The position numbers and the translations under genes were made by a program. Shown one piece after another: positions 17,765-25,574 of a stretch of 51,475 nucleotides of DNA. Under the pieces are notes generated by a model, which did not search any database, had not been told where the DNA came from, and worked only from the letters and a program-made list of their open reading frames with translations. The stretch's first letter is position 1; each line of letters starts with the position of its first letter. The stretch comes from Oscillospiraceae bacterium (GTDB lineage: Bacteria; Bacillota; Clostridia; Oscillospirales; CAG-272): positions 1 to 51,475 of the forward strand of contig SVRS01000011.1 in assembly GCA_015064695.1 (NCBI GenBank), written 5' to 3'.

Positions 17765-19186
17765 ATGGTCTTTTCCTCCACCATATTCCTGTTCGGATTC
17801 CTTCCCCTTTCCCTGCTGATTTACTACGTCATGCCCTTCCGGGGACGGAATCTCGCTCTTTTCATTCTCAGCATGATCTTCTACGGCTTCGGCGAGCCCA
17901 CCTACATCGCCGTCATGCTGTTTTCTGTCACGGTAGCCTACCTGACGGGCTTCCCCATCGGCAAGCACCGGGAAAGCAACCCCCGCCGTGCCAAAATCTG
18001 GCTGACCGTATCCCTGGGCCTCAATCTGGCCCTGCTCCTGTTCTTCAAATACACCAATTTCTTCATTGAGAACCTGGCCCTCATCCCACCCCTGGCCGGG
18101 GTGCTTGAGCCCATTGAGGGGCTGACTCTCCCCATCGGCATCAGCTTCTATACCTTCCAGATCATGTCCTACTCCATTGATCTCTACCGCGGTGATACCG
18201 ACACCCAACGGAATTACGTGGCCTTCGGCGCCTACGTCTCCCTGTTCCCCCAGCTCATCGCGGGCCCCATCGTCCGCTACAAAGACGTCAACGATCAGCT
18301 TATCGGCCGTACCCATACCGTGGATAAATTCTCCTCGGGCGTGCGGCGCTTCACCGTGGGCTTCGCCAAAAAGATCCTGCTGGGCGACTCCTTGGCCGCC
18401 CTGTACGCCTACCTGGAAACCACCGCTGAGACAGAGCCCACGGTCCTGGCCTCCTGGCTCTTAGTGTTGGCCTATACCCTCCATATCTACTTTGATTTCT
18501 CGGGCTACTCCGACATGGCCATCGGCCTGGGACGGATGCTGGGCTTTGAATTTTTGGAGAATTTCAACTATCCCTACCTGGCCTCCTCCATCACCGACTT
18601 CTGGCGGCGGTGGCACATCTCCCTCTCCTCCTGGTTCCGAGAGTACGTCTACATCCCTCTGGGCGGCAACCGCAAGGGTCTGTTCAGACAGTTCCTCAAC
18701 ATGGCCGTGGTCTGGTTCCTCACGGGCTTCTGGCACGGCTCTGCCTGGAACTTCATTCTGTGGGGCGTGTTCTACTTCATCCTCCTTGCCCTGGAGAAGG
18801 CGGTTCTGCTCAGGTGGTTTGAGCGCTCCCCCCTCACCCGTATCCTGGGTCATATCTGGGCCCTGATCCTGGTGGGCATCGGCTGGATGCTCTTTGACCA
18901 CGGAGATCTCTCCGAGGCCTTCACCATCGTGGGCGGTATGTTCGGCATCGGCGTCGTGGGCCTTTCCTCTCCCGCCGTCTCCTACGAGCTGCTCCGCGCC
19001 CTTCCCCTGCTGGCCGTCTCCCTGATTGCCGCCACGCCCTACCCCACCCGCCTTTTCCGCAAGCTCACGGACAAGCACCCCGCTGCGGCGCTCTGCGAGC
19101 CCGTCCTGGTGGCCTTGGGCCTCCTTGTCTCAGTGGCCTACATGGTCAGCAATACCTTCAGCCCCTTCCTCTACTATATATTCTAA
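17765..19186 (+). CDS. MBOAT-family O-acyltransferase (AlgI-like)
   Basis: A 473-residue integral membrane protein with about eleven spans, matching AlgI/DltB-type membrane-bound O-acyltransferases. The core DFWRRWHISLSSWFREY (about 278-294) and the catalytic His in TGFWHGSAWNF (about 319-330) are present. Such enzymes pass acyl groups across the membrane onto exported polysaccharides. The next gene, a DHHW protein, starts nine bases later and is the usual extracytoplasmic partner. The cognate SGNH hydrolase and DUF4358 lipoprotein lie 4 kb away. The acceptor polymer is not identifiable from the window. Confidence 0.93.
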   Translation: MVFSSTIFLFGFLPLSLLIYYVMPFRGRNLALFILSMIFYGFGEPTYIAVMLFSVTVAYLTGFPIGKHRESNPRRAKIWLTVSLGLNLALLLFFKYTNFFIENLALIPPLAGVLEPIEGLTLPIGISFYTFQIMSYSIDLYRGDTDTQRNYVAFGAYVSLFPQLIAGPIVRYKDVNDQLIGRTHTVDKFSSGVRRFTVGFAKKILLGDSLAALYAYLETTAETEPTVLASWLLVLAYTLHIYFDFSGYSDMAIGLGRMLGFEFLENFNYPYLASSITDFWRRWHISLSSWFREYVYIPLGGNRKGLFRQFLNMAVVWFLTGFWHGSAWNFILWGVFYFILLALEKAVLLRWFERSPLTRILGHIWALILVGIGWMLFDHGDLSEAFTIVGGMFGIGVVGLSSPAVSYELLRALPLLAVSLIAATPYPTRLFRKLTDKHPAAALCEPVLVALGLLVSVAYMVSNTFSPFLYYIF

Positions 19187-19195
19187 AGGATTCCT

Positions 19196-20398
19196 ATGAA
19201 AAACAAGATCAACGCTACCGTAACCGCCCTGTTTTTGGTGCTGATCTTCGGCTTCGGGATCGCGTTCTGGATCCTGCCGGACGTCACCTTCTCCCCCGAG
19301 GAAAACCGCACCCTTCAAACCTTCCCCACCCTCTCTGCCGAGGATTGGCTGGACGGCAAGGTATCTTCCCGCCTCACAAGCTACTACTCCGATCAGTTCC
19401 CCCTGCGGGATCTGTGGCTATCCCTGCACGCCGTCAGCGAGCTGGCCATGGGCCGCGGGGAAAGCAACGGTGTCCTGGTGGGAGAGAACCATCAGCTGGC
19501 CGTTCGCCGCTTTGACGCATACCTCTCTCTGACTCAACGCCTGGAGGATACCGACGTCTACTCCCCCGCCCACGTCCAAAGTGGACTTGACGCCGTCGTT
19601 TCCCTGCAAAAAAGCCTGGCCAAGCAGGGTATCCCCCTGTGCGTGCTGCTGGCTCCCCGCACCATCGACGTGACCGTGGGTGATTTCGCCTATCCCGCCG
19701 ATCTGACGGACCGCCTGGACCAAGCCATCCAAAAAACCTTCGCGGATGCCAACGTCAACAGCGTGGAGCTTCTCGCCGCCTTCCGCGAAATGCATGAAAA
19801 CGGCTCCTACGTCTACTACCGCACCGACCACCATTGGACGACTCTGGGTGCCTACACCGCCTACGCCGCCGTCATGGAGGCCTGGGGCATGGAGCAGGAC
19901 ACCCTCCCCGCCGACTTTTTCAAGATTCGCACGATTCCGAGCTTCTACGGCACCACCTACTCCCGAAGCGGTATGCTCTTCATTCCACCCGACACCCTGG
20001 AGATCTGGGAGGCTATCGATGGCAGTGACGCCCGCTTCACCGTCACCAACGAGAAGAATAAAACCGTCATCGAATCCGGCTTTATCAGTGAAAAATACTT
20101 GTCCGAGAAGGATAAATACGGCGCATTCCTGGACGGCACCCACTCCCTTCTGTTCATCACCGACCGTGAAGCCGCCGCCCGCGGAGAATCCCGTCCTCGC
20201 CTGCTTTTGGCAAGAGATTCCTTCGCCAACAGTATGGTTCCCTTCCTGGCCCGCCACTTCGACATCTGCATGGTCAACCTCTCAGGCGGCATGACCAACC
20301 TGTCCCGGCTTGCCGAGGACTACGGCTGTGACCGCGTCCTCATCGTCTGCAACCGCGAAAACCTCGTCACGGCGGATTGTCTGAGAAACGTGAAATAA
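19196..20398 (+). CDS. DHHW-family exported protein (AlgX/AlgJ-like acetylation partner)
   Basis: A 400-residue protein with an N-terminal signal anchor (about residues 8-28) and an SGNH-like external domain. The motif TDHHWTTLGAY near 208-218 gives the DHHW family its name; the aligned Asp/His pair is the presumed catalytic element. It follows the MBOAT gene by nine bases and has AAAGGA before its ATG. By analogy with AlgJ/AlgX it probably receives acyl groups from the MBOAT protein and transfers them to a surface polymer. The paired order strongly supports that role. Confidence 0.9.
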   Translation: MKNKINATVTALFLVLIFGFGIAFWILPDVTFSPEENRTLQTFPTLSAEDWLDGKVSSRLTSYYSDQFPLRDLWLSLHAVSELAMGRGESNGVLVGENHQLAVRRFDAYLSLTQRLEDTDVYSPAHVQSGLDAVVSLQKSLAKQGIPLCVLLAPRTIDVTVGDFAYPADLTDRLDQAIQKTFADANVNSVELLAAFREMHENGSYVYYRTDHHWTTLGAYTAYAAVMEAWGMEQDTLPADFFKIRTIPSFYGTTYSRSGMLFIPPDTLEIWEAIDGSDARFTVTNEKNKTVIESGFISEKYLSEKDKYGAFLDGTHSLLFITDREAAARGESRPRLLLARDSFANSMVPFLARHFDICMVNLSGGMTNLSRLAEDYGCDRVLIVCNRENLVTADCLRNVK

Positions 20399-20453
20399 GG
20401 AGCTTGGACCTCCAAAGACTTCAGACAACGGTATCCCGACAGAAAGGCATTTT

Positions 20454-20570
20454 ATGAATCCTATTGCACAGAGGAAACGGCGTTGGAACGATTTTTATGA
20501 TTGGAACACAGGCGACGAGACCCGAGTGCTGTTCCGGTCCCGTAAATCCCCGAAGGCCCGCTCCCCCCAA
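20454..20570 (+). pseudogene. possible remnant of a uroporphyrinogen decarboxylase-like gene
   Basis: An ATG with GAAAGG upstream opens a frame whose first 27 residues (MNPIAQRKRRWNDFYD, then ETRVLF) recall the start of URO-D-like methyltransferase proteins. The frame then runs through the terminator hairpin and into antisense of acpP, so no complete protein exists. It could be a deletion remnant left between the DHHW gene and acpP, or chance. Low confidence. Confidence 0.25.
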
Positions 20571-20574
20571 AAAA

Positions 20575-20610
20575 GAAAACCGTTGCCTACACGGAATGGC
20601 AACGGTTTTC
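20575..20610. terminator. bidirectional terminator between convergent genes
   Basis: GAAAACCGTTGCC and its exact complement form a 13-bp stem around a 10-base loop, with A and T runs either side. It serves the DHHW gene (plus) and acpP (minus). Confidence 0.85.
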
Positions 20611-20622
20611 TTATGAAAAAAT

Positions 20623-20838
20623 TTACTGATGAGCCTCGATGTACGCCACCAGCTTGTCGATGGTGTTGTACTTGATGGACATCTCCAGGGTCACACCCAG
20701 CTCGTCCTCAATCTGCATGACCAACTCGGCCACGTCCAGGGAATCCAAGCCCAGCTCGGTAAAGGGAGCATCCGTCTTGATGGTATCGGGGGAAACGCGC
20801 TTGTAGTCTGCCAGGATTTCTACGATCTTTTCTTTCAT
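20623..20838 (-). CDS. acpP: acyl carrier protein
   Basis: A 71-residue acidic four-helix protein with the phosphopantetheine attachment site Ser33 in GLDSLD. ACP carries acyl chains in fatty acid synthesis. Unusually there is no fab gene nearby; the upstream minus-strand gene is a MarR-family regulator 60 bases away, and the plus-strand neighbours are O-acylation genes. It may be the housekeeping ACP or a dedicated carrier for surface acylation. AAGGAG lies seven bases before the ATG. Confidence 0.95.
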   Translation of the reverse strand: MKEKIVEILADYKRVSPDTIKTDAPFTELGLDSLDVAELVMQIEDELGVTLEMSIKYNTIDKLVAYIEAHQ

Positions 20839-20898
20839 GTCGGTATCTCCTTACATAATAAATACAGAATCAATTTTGGGAAAGAGGGCCCCGGATAT

Positions 20899-21345
20899 TC
20901 AAGCCCGCTCCTCAAAGAACTCGTTGAGCTTGCGAATGCATCTCAACAGGCTGTCCAGCTCCTCATCGTTAAACTCGTGGCTGATGGCCAGGATCATCTG
21001 CTCGTGGAAGAATCGATGAAGACGGTTCATCTTCCTGCCCTCCGCTGTCAGCTCGATAATCGCGATCCGAGCATCCTTCTCGCTGCGGGTTTTGGTCACG
21101 TAGCCCTTCTTGACCAGCTTGTTCACGCAGACCGTAACAGTAGGGACGGTCACCCCAAGAGCATCTGCGATCTCTCCTACGGCGCGTCGGCAATCCTCGC
21201 CCTGGCCAATGCATTCCAGCGTATGAAACTCCGCAATACTCAACTGCCCGTTTCCCACGTGCTTCAGACTCTTCTCCTCCACACGCAAAATGGCGTCAAA
21301 GGTATCCACAAACAAGGTGTTCAATTCCGTCAGCCTCGTGTCCAT
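20899..21345 (-). CDS. MarR-family transcriptional regulator
   Basis: A 148-residue winged helix-turn-helix protein. IGEIADALGVTVPTVTVCVNKLVKKGYV (about residues 57-84) is the recognition region and RSEKDARIAIIELTAEG (about 87-103) the wing. In several Firmicutes a MarR protein (FabT) sits next to acpP and controls fatty acid genes, so a FabT-like role is attractive here. I do not, however, see a FabT box in the upstream region. It has its own consensus promoter and probably co-transcribes acpP. Confidence 0.88.
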   Translation of the reverse strand: MDTRLTELNTLFVDTFDAILRVEEKSLKHVGNGQLSIAEFHTLECIGQGEDCRRAVGEIADALGVTVPTVTVCVNKLVKKGYVTKTRSEKDARIAIIELTAEGRKMNRLHRFFHEQMILAISHEFNDEELDSLLRCIRKLNEFFEERA

Positions 21346-21404
21346 GCGCCCCGCCTTTCGTTCTTTAGAGGTTCCCTAGAGATGCCCTTTTATCTAACGA
21401 GGCC

Positions 21405-21433
21405 ATTATACCATAGGTTTCCCACGTTGTCAA
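21405..21433 (-). promoter_or_regulatory. promoter of marR-acpP
   Basis: Perfect TTGACA-17-TATAAT on minus, about 60 bases before the marR start. An imperfect inverted sequence, TCTAGGGAACCTCTA, lies between it and the gene and could be an operator. Confidence 0.8.
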
Positions 21434-21459
21434 GACGCAATCCCGTTTTTCGTGATTTT

Positions 21460-23352
21460 TTACAACGCCAGCAGCCGGCGAAGCCGGGATTCCACCGCCG
21501 CCGCATCTATCCCCGCCGTGCGGTAGATGGACTCGCCGTAAGCCTGGCAGATAAAGCCGTTGTCCGTGGCCATAATGTCGTAGGCGTGCCCCTGCATCCG
21601 ACCTGTGCGGATCAGCTCGTCCGCCAGCATCATGCCGAAGCCCCCCGCACGGATCTCCTCCTCCAAAAAGAGCAGGGGGATCCCCTCCGGGAGCAAGGAA
21701 GCCACCTCCTCGGCCAATCGCCCGTAGGGCTTGATATATTCGCACAAAAGGATCCCCACGGATACGCCCTCTCGGGACAGACGCTCCCGCGCCGCCAATG
21801 CCTCGGCCGTAATGCGGCCGTGGGTGATTACCGCGGCATGCCACCCCCCGGCCGATGCAGGCTCGCTCACCCGTACGCGAATCTCCCCGGGCACTCCGTC
21901 GGGATAAAAGGCGGCGCAAACGGCCTCGTTTTCTCCCCCGTTGGGATAACGAACCGCCGCAGGCTCTCCCTGCTCCAACGCCGTCCGCACCGACAGGGCC
22001 AGTCCCGCAAAGGTCACGGGTGTGTAAATGACCACATTGGGAATACCCGACAGGAACGACACGTCGAATATACCGTGATGGGTGGGCCCATCCCCGGGAT
22101 TCAAGCCCGCGCGGTCAATACACATCAGCACGGGAAGCCTCTGCAGCGCCACGTCGTGTACCACCTGGTCATACGCCCGTTGCATGAAGGAGGAGTATAT
22201 AGCGGTCACAGGCTTGTAGCCGTCTGCGGCCAGGCCCGCCGCAAAGGTAAGAGCATGCTCCTCGGCAATACCTACGTCGTAGAATCGGTTCGGGAAGGCC
22301 TCGTGAAAGGGCTCTATGCCCGTGCCCTCGCTCATGCTGGCCGTAATGGCGCAGATGCGCTCGTCCCGCTTCGCCTCGTCAATGAGGATCGCTCCCAGCC
22401 GTCGGGAAAAATTCTCCCGGACCTCCTTGCCCGCAGGTGCCATACCGTGATATCGACCGGGATCCGCCTCCGCAGGCGCATATCCCTTTCCCTTGCGGGT
22501 CTTGAGATGGACGACCACACTCTCATTCTGATTTCTGGCCTCCGTCAGAAGAGCCTCCACCGCCTCGTAATCGTTGCCGTCCGCAGGACCCAGGTAGTAC
22601 AGACCCATATCCTCAAAATAGTTACTCCCATACATCGCATTCTTCAGAGCCTTCTTGAGAGCGCGGATGGCGCAGAACAACCCTTTTCCCACCAAAGGGA
22701 TCCGCTTGATGAAGCGGGAGATACCCTTCTTGGTCTTGAAATAGCCCGTTTTCCGACGGATCTTCGCCATATGCGTGGCGAAACGGCCGATGTTCTTGGA
22801 GATAGACATTTCATTTTCGTTGATGATGATAACCAGCCGCAGACCGGGCGTGATGTTGTTCAGCGCCTCGTGGATCATACCGCCCGTAAACGCGCCGTCC
22901 CCCACCACCACCACGGTGTAGGCCTCCGAGCCCGCCATACGATCGCCCTGGGCAAAGCCCAACGCCGCCGAAAGGGAGGTTGAGCTGTGGCCGGCGCCGA
23001 AGCAGTCGTATTCGCTCTCGCTCCGCTTGGTAAAGCCGGACAATCCGCCACCCCTGCGAATGGTGTGAAAGGACTCATACCGTCCCGTCAAAAGCTTATG
23101 TACGTAGCTCTGATGGCCCACGTCGAAGATAAAGTGATCCCGCGGGCAGTCGAATACGCGATGCATCGCCACCGAAAGCTCCACCACCCCCAGATTGGAT
23201 GCCAGATGACCGCCGTTTTCGGTCACGGTCTCCACCAGGGTGTCACGGATCTCCCGACACAGATCGGGAATGGCGTCCGACGGCAAAGCCTGCAGATCCG
23301 CAGGACTATGGATCCGAGGCAGGTAAGCCTCGGCAGAATGCTCCCGAACCAT
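21460..23352 (-). CDS. dxs: 1-deoxy-D-xylulose-5-phosphate synthase
   Basis: A 630-residue thiamine-diphosphate enzyme that condenses pyruvate and glyceraldehyde-3-phosphate, the entry step of the MEP isoprenoid pathway and of thiamine and pyridoxal supply. The motifs are clear: DVGHQSYVHKLLTGR (about 80-95), the ThDP motif VVGDGAFTGGMIHEALNN (about 145-165), and RAGLNPGDGPTHHGIFD in the pyrimidine-binding domain. The start at 23352 follows AAAGGAG; an eight-codon extension is less likely. No other MEP gene is nearby. Identification is firm. Confidence 0.95.
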   Translation of the reverse strand: MVREHSAEAYLPRIHSPADLQALPSDAIPDLCREIRDTLVETVTENGGHLASNLGVVELSVAMHRVFDCPRDHFIFDVGHQSYVHKLLTGRYESFHTIRRGGGLSGFTKRSESEYDCFGAGHSSTSLSAALGFAQGDRMAGSEAYTVVVVGDGAFTGGMIHEALNNITPGLRLVIIINENEMSISKNIGRFATHMAKIRRKTGYFKTKKGISRFIKRIPLVGKGLFCAIRALKKALKNAMYGSNYFEDMGLYYLGPADGNDYEAVEALLTEARNQNESVVVHLKTRKGKGYAPAEADPGRYHGMAPAGKEVRENFSRRLGAILIDEAKRDERICAITASMSEGTGIEPFHEAFPNRFYDVGIAEEHALTFAAGLAADGYKPVTAIYSSFMQRAYDQVVHDVALQRLPVLMCIDRAGLNPGDGPTHHGIFDVSFLSGIPNVVIYTPVTFAGLALSVRTALEQGEPAAVRYPNGGENEAVCAAFYPDGVPGEIRVRVSEPASAGGWHAAVITHGRITAEALAARERLSREGVSVGILLCEYIKPYGRLAEEVASLLPEGIPLLFLEEEIRAGGFGMMLADELIRTGRMQGHAYDIMATDNGFICQAYGESIYRTAGIDAAAVESRLRRLLAL

Positions 23353-23527
23353 GGACCGGTCTCCTTTCAAAATCATATCGATCGGGATAGCCGATCGTCC
23401 TCCGTAAGCAGTTGCTCACATTTCGTATATTGTACCACGGAATTATGAACTTGATTTGACCATACCGCCAATTTTTCATAACATCACAACCTCCCGCAAA
23501 TCCCACGAAAAAATTAACAAATACCTC

Positions 23528-23556
23528 TTGCAATTCCGGGGAAAATGCATTATAAT
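23528..23556 (+). promoter_or_regulatory. promoter of the 23.6-25.5 kb operon
   Basis: TTGCAA-17-TATAAT on plus, ending 44 bases before the ATG at 23601. Confidence 0.7.
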
Positions 23557-23600
23557 AAAAGGGTATTGCTTTCCATATTCTCACGAAAGGATTTCCTCCT

Positions 23601-24089
23601 ATGAATAAACGTCCAACAGAAGTGCAAAACATCCCGGACACCGCCGCGCCTGCCTCATCCCTGCCTAAGGATCTGTGGCTGGGCTCCTGCGCCCGCTACA
23701 CCGTTCTGTGCATGCTTTTGCTGCTGATCAGTACCCTCCTGTCCGAGTCCCCCTCCGCAGTGTACGTGGATCCCATCCGCTTCGCCCTTTTGCTTCCCTT
23801 CGCCCTGTGTCTGACCGGCGCGGCCATGCTCCGCCGTACGGATAAGCTCTCCCGCGGCGCTAAATGCGCCCTCCATCCCCTGGCGGTACTGGGCGGCTTT
23901 TATACGTTCGGCTACCTCCCCTTCCAGCTCCGCTCCAAGCCCTCCGGCCAGCAGATCCTTCTGTTTCTGCTCCTCGCCGCGCTGGTCTACGGTCTCGCCA
24001 TGGGCATCTACTGTCTGATCACCCATAGCCTCGGCCGCAAGAAGTCCGAGGAAACCCCCTACGTCAGCCAGTTCGGCAAAAAGCAATAA
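23601..24089 (+). CDS. small four-span membrane protein of unknown function
   Basis: A 162-residue protein with a soluble N-terminus of about 30 residues, hydrophobic segments near 32-48, 58-77, 90-103 and 118-142, and a basic tail. It heads the operon with the SGNH hydrolase (16 bases downstream) and the DUF4358 lipoprotein. It carries no motif I recognise. The context suggests a part in cell-surface modification, but that is inference from neighbours only. Confidence 0.75.
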   Translation: MNKRPTEVQNIPDTAAPASSLPKDLWLGSCARYTVLCMLLLLISTLLSESPSAVYVDPIRFALLLPFALCLTGAAMLRRTDKLSRGAKCALHPLAVLGGFYTFGYLPFQLRSKPSGQQILLFLLLAALVYGLAMGIYCLITHSLGRKKSEETPYVSQFGKKQ

Positions 24090-24105
24090 TACGGAGGTTT
24101 TTCTC

Positions 24106-24924
24106 ATGAACGACAATGAAAACAAGCTGCCGCTCAACCCCGAAAGACTCATCCGCATCCTGTTCGGGATAGCCGCCGTTCTTCTGCTCCTTTTGGCCGT
24201 GCTGACCGTCTTTGTCATCATAGGCCGTCTCCCCGATAAGCCGAAGCCCCAGACCCCCGCCGACAGCGCTCCCCCTCAGAATCAGCCCGTGGACGACGGA
24301 GTGACCCTGGCTCAGACCCCCGATGCAGGCCTTGCCTACCAGGATAGCATCACCTTCGTGGGTGATTCCCTTACCGCCCACCTCATCAACCGAGGCGTCC
24401 TGACGGGCGGAACCAACACCAAGCAGGTCTGGCGCAGCGAATCCAACATGATCAACCTCAATTCTCAGGTCACCTCCGCTAAGATCATCCTCCCCGGAAC
24501 CGGCGAGAAAATGACCATCGCGGAGGCCGCCGGTGAGGTCAAGCCCTCCATCCTCGTCATCACTCTGGGCACGGATTGGGGTGTGTCCTACCTGTCCGAG
24601 ACAGAATTCAAGGATTGCTACACCAAGCTGGTAAAGGCTATCCAAAAGGAATCCTCCAAGACCACCATCATCCTTCAATCCATCTTCCCCGTAACCGCAA
24701 GCTGCGCCACCCTGGATAACGCCAAGATCGACGCCGCCAATAAGTGGGTCAAGGCCGTCGCCGCCGAAAACGGCTGCTACTACCTGGATACCCAATCCAT
24801 CCTCAAGGACGAAAACAACTGCCTGAAGGCCGAATACTGCAACAGCGACGACGGCATCCACCTGGGTGAAAATGCCTATCAAGCCATCCTGGCTTATATC
24901 CGCACCCATGCCGTCCCCGATTGA
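24106..24924 (+). CDS. membrane-anchored SGNH/GDSL hydrolase
   Basis: A 272-residue protein with one N-terminal span (about 17-41), a Pro/Gln-rich linker and an external SGNH domain. Block I is FVGDSLT (nucleophile Ser near 86) and the catalytic Asp-His pair is in DDGIHLG (about 248-254). Such enzymes add or remove O-acyl groups on surface polymers. It is followed 21 bases later by a DUF4358 lipoprotein gene, a pairing seen beside MBOAT/DHHW genes, which here lie 4 kb upstream. This supports a joint role in polymer O-acylation. Confidence 0.88.
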   Translation: MNDNENKLPLNPERLIRILFGIAAVLLLLLAVLTVFVIIGRLPDKPKPQTPADSAPPQNQPVDDGVTLAQTPDAGLAYQDSITFVGDSLTAHLINRGVLTGGTNTKQVWRSESNMINLNSQVTSAKIILPGTGEKMTIAEAAGEVKPSILVITLGTDWGVSYLSETEFKDCYTKLVKAIQKESSKTTIILQSIFPVTASCATLDNAKIDAANKWVKAVAAENGCYYLDTQSILKDENNCLKAEYCNSDDGIHLGENAYQAILAYIRTHAVPD

Positions 24925-24945
24925 TCTGAACAGAAAGGAATTGCC

Positions 24946-25479
24946 ATGAAAAAAATTCTCCGCTCTACCCTCTGCCTTTTGTGTGTCGCCCTGCTTCTCT
25001 GCGCCGTCTCCTGCGATAACGGCGGAGACTGGAAGGACGACCTCACCTCCGCTTCCCTCTCCACCACCGTCAAGAGCGCCTTCGCCTCGGAGGATGGCTG
25101 GGAGACCGTCAGTAGTGATTACATCTCCCCCTCCGCATGGGGCGAGGACTACGCCGACTACCTGGCCCTTGTGGTCGACCATACCATCACCGTTTCAGCC
25201 GAGTCGGATATGAACGTAGACGAAATCGGTATCTTCCGTGCGAAAAACGCCAAGGATGCCGCCAAGCTCAAGAAGTTCGCGGAAAGCTACCTGCAGGCCA
25301 CCAAGCTCCGCATGGCGCCCCTGTTGGAATCCTATAACCAAGCCGAGCTTCCCAAGCTGGATTGCGCCGACGTAAAGGTCTGCGGCAACTACGTGCTTTA
25401 CACCATTCTGAGTGCTGAGGATACAGCCGCCGCCCAGAGCGCCTTTGAAAAGGCCCTGCAGATCAAATCCGCAGATTAA
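24946..25479 (+). CDS. DUF4358 family lipoprotein
   Basis: A 177-residue secreted lipoprotein: basic start, hydrophobic core and lipobox LCAVSC with the lipidated Cys near residue 23. The mature part matches DUF4358, with the characteristic IGIFRAKNAKDAAKLKKF and the late YVLYTILSAED strand. DUF4358 proteins commonly accompany MBOAT and SGNH genes in Clostridia; the biochemical role is unknown. It is last in its operon and precedes a strong terminator. Confidence 0.88.
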   Translation: MKKILRSTLCLLCVALLLCAVSCDNGGDWKDDLTSASLSTTVKSAFASEDGWETVSSDYISPSAWGEDYADYLALVVDHTITVSAESDMNVDEIGIFRAKNAKDAAKLKKFAESYLQATKLRMAPLLESYNQAELPKLDCADVKVCGNYVLYTILSAEDTAAAQSAFEKALQIKSAD

Positions 25480-25511
25480 GAACACCTCAAAAAAATCCCC
25501 ATCATAAGAGT

Positions 25512-25558
25512 AAACGAAAAGGAGCGCCCCGCGCCGCGGGAAACGCTCCTTTTCGTTT
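25512..25558. terminator. bidirectional terminator
   Basis: A 15-bp perfect stem (AAACGAAAAGGAGCG and complement) around a 17-base GC-rich loop, with A/T at both outer sides. It sits between the convergent DUF4358 and FAD-oxidoreductase genes. Confidence 0.9.
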
Positions 25559-25574
25559 TGCAAGGCCGTAGAGC

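Noticed and set aside
21340..21435. FabT operator upstream of the MarR gene
   Set aside because: No match to the known FabT palindrome; only a weak inverted sequence was seen, so the regulator is not named.
20629..22983. 784-codon plus-strand frame
   Set aside because: Runs antisense through acpP, marR and dxs, three well-supported genes.
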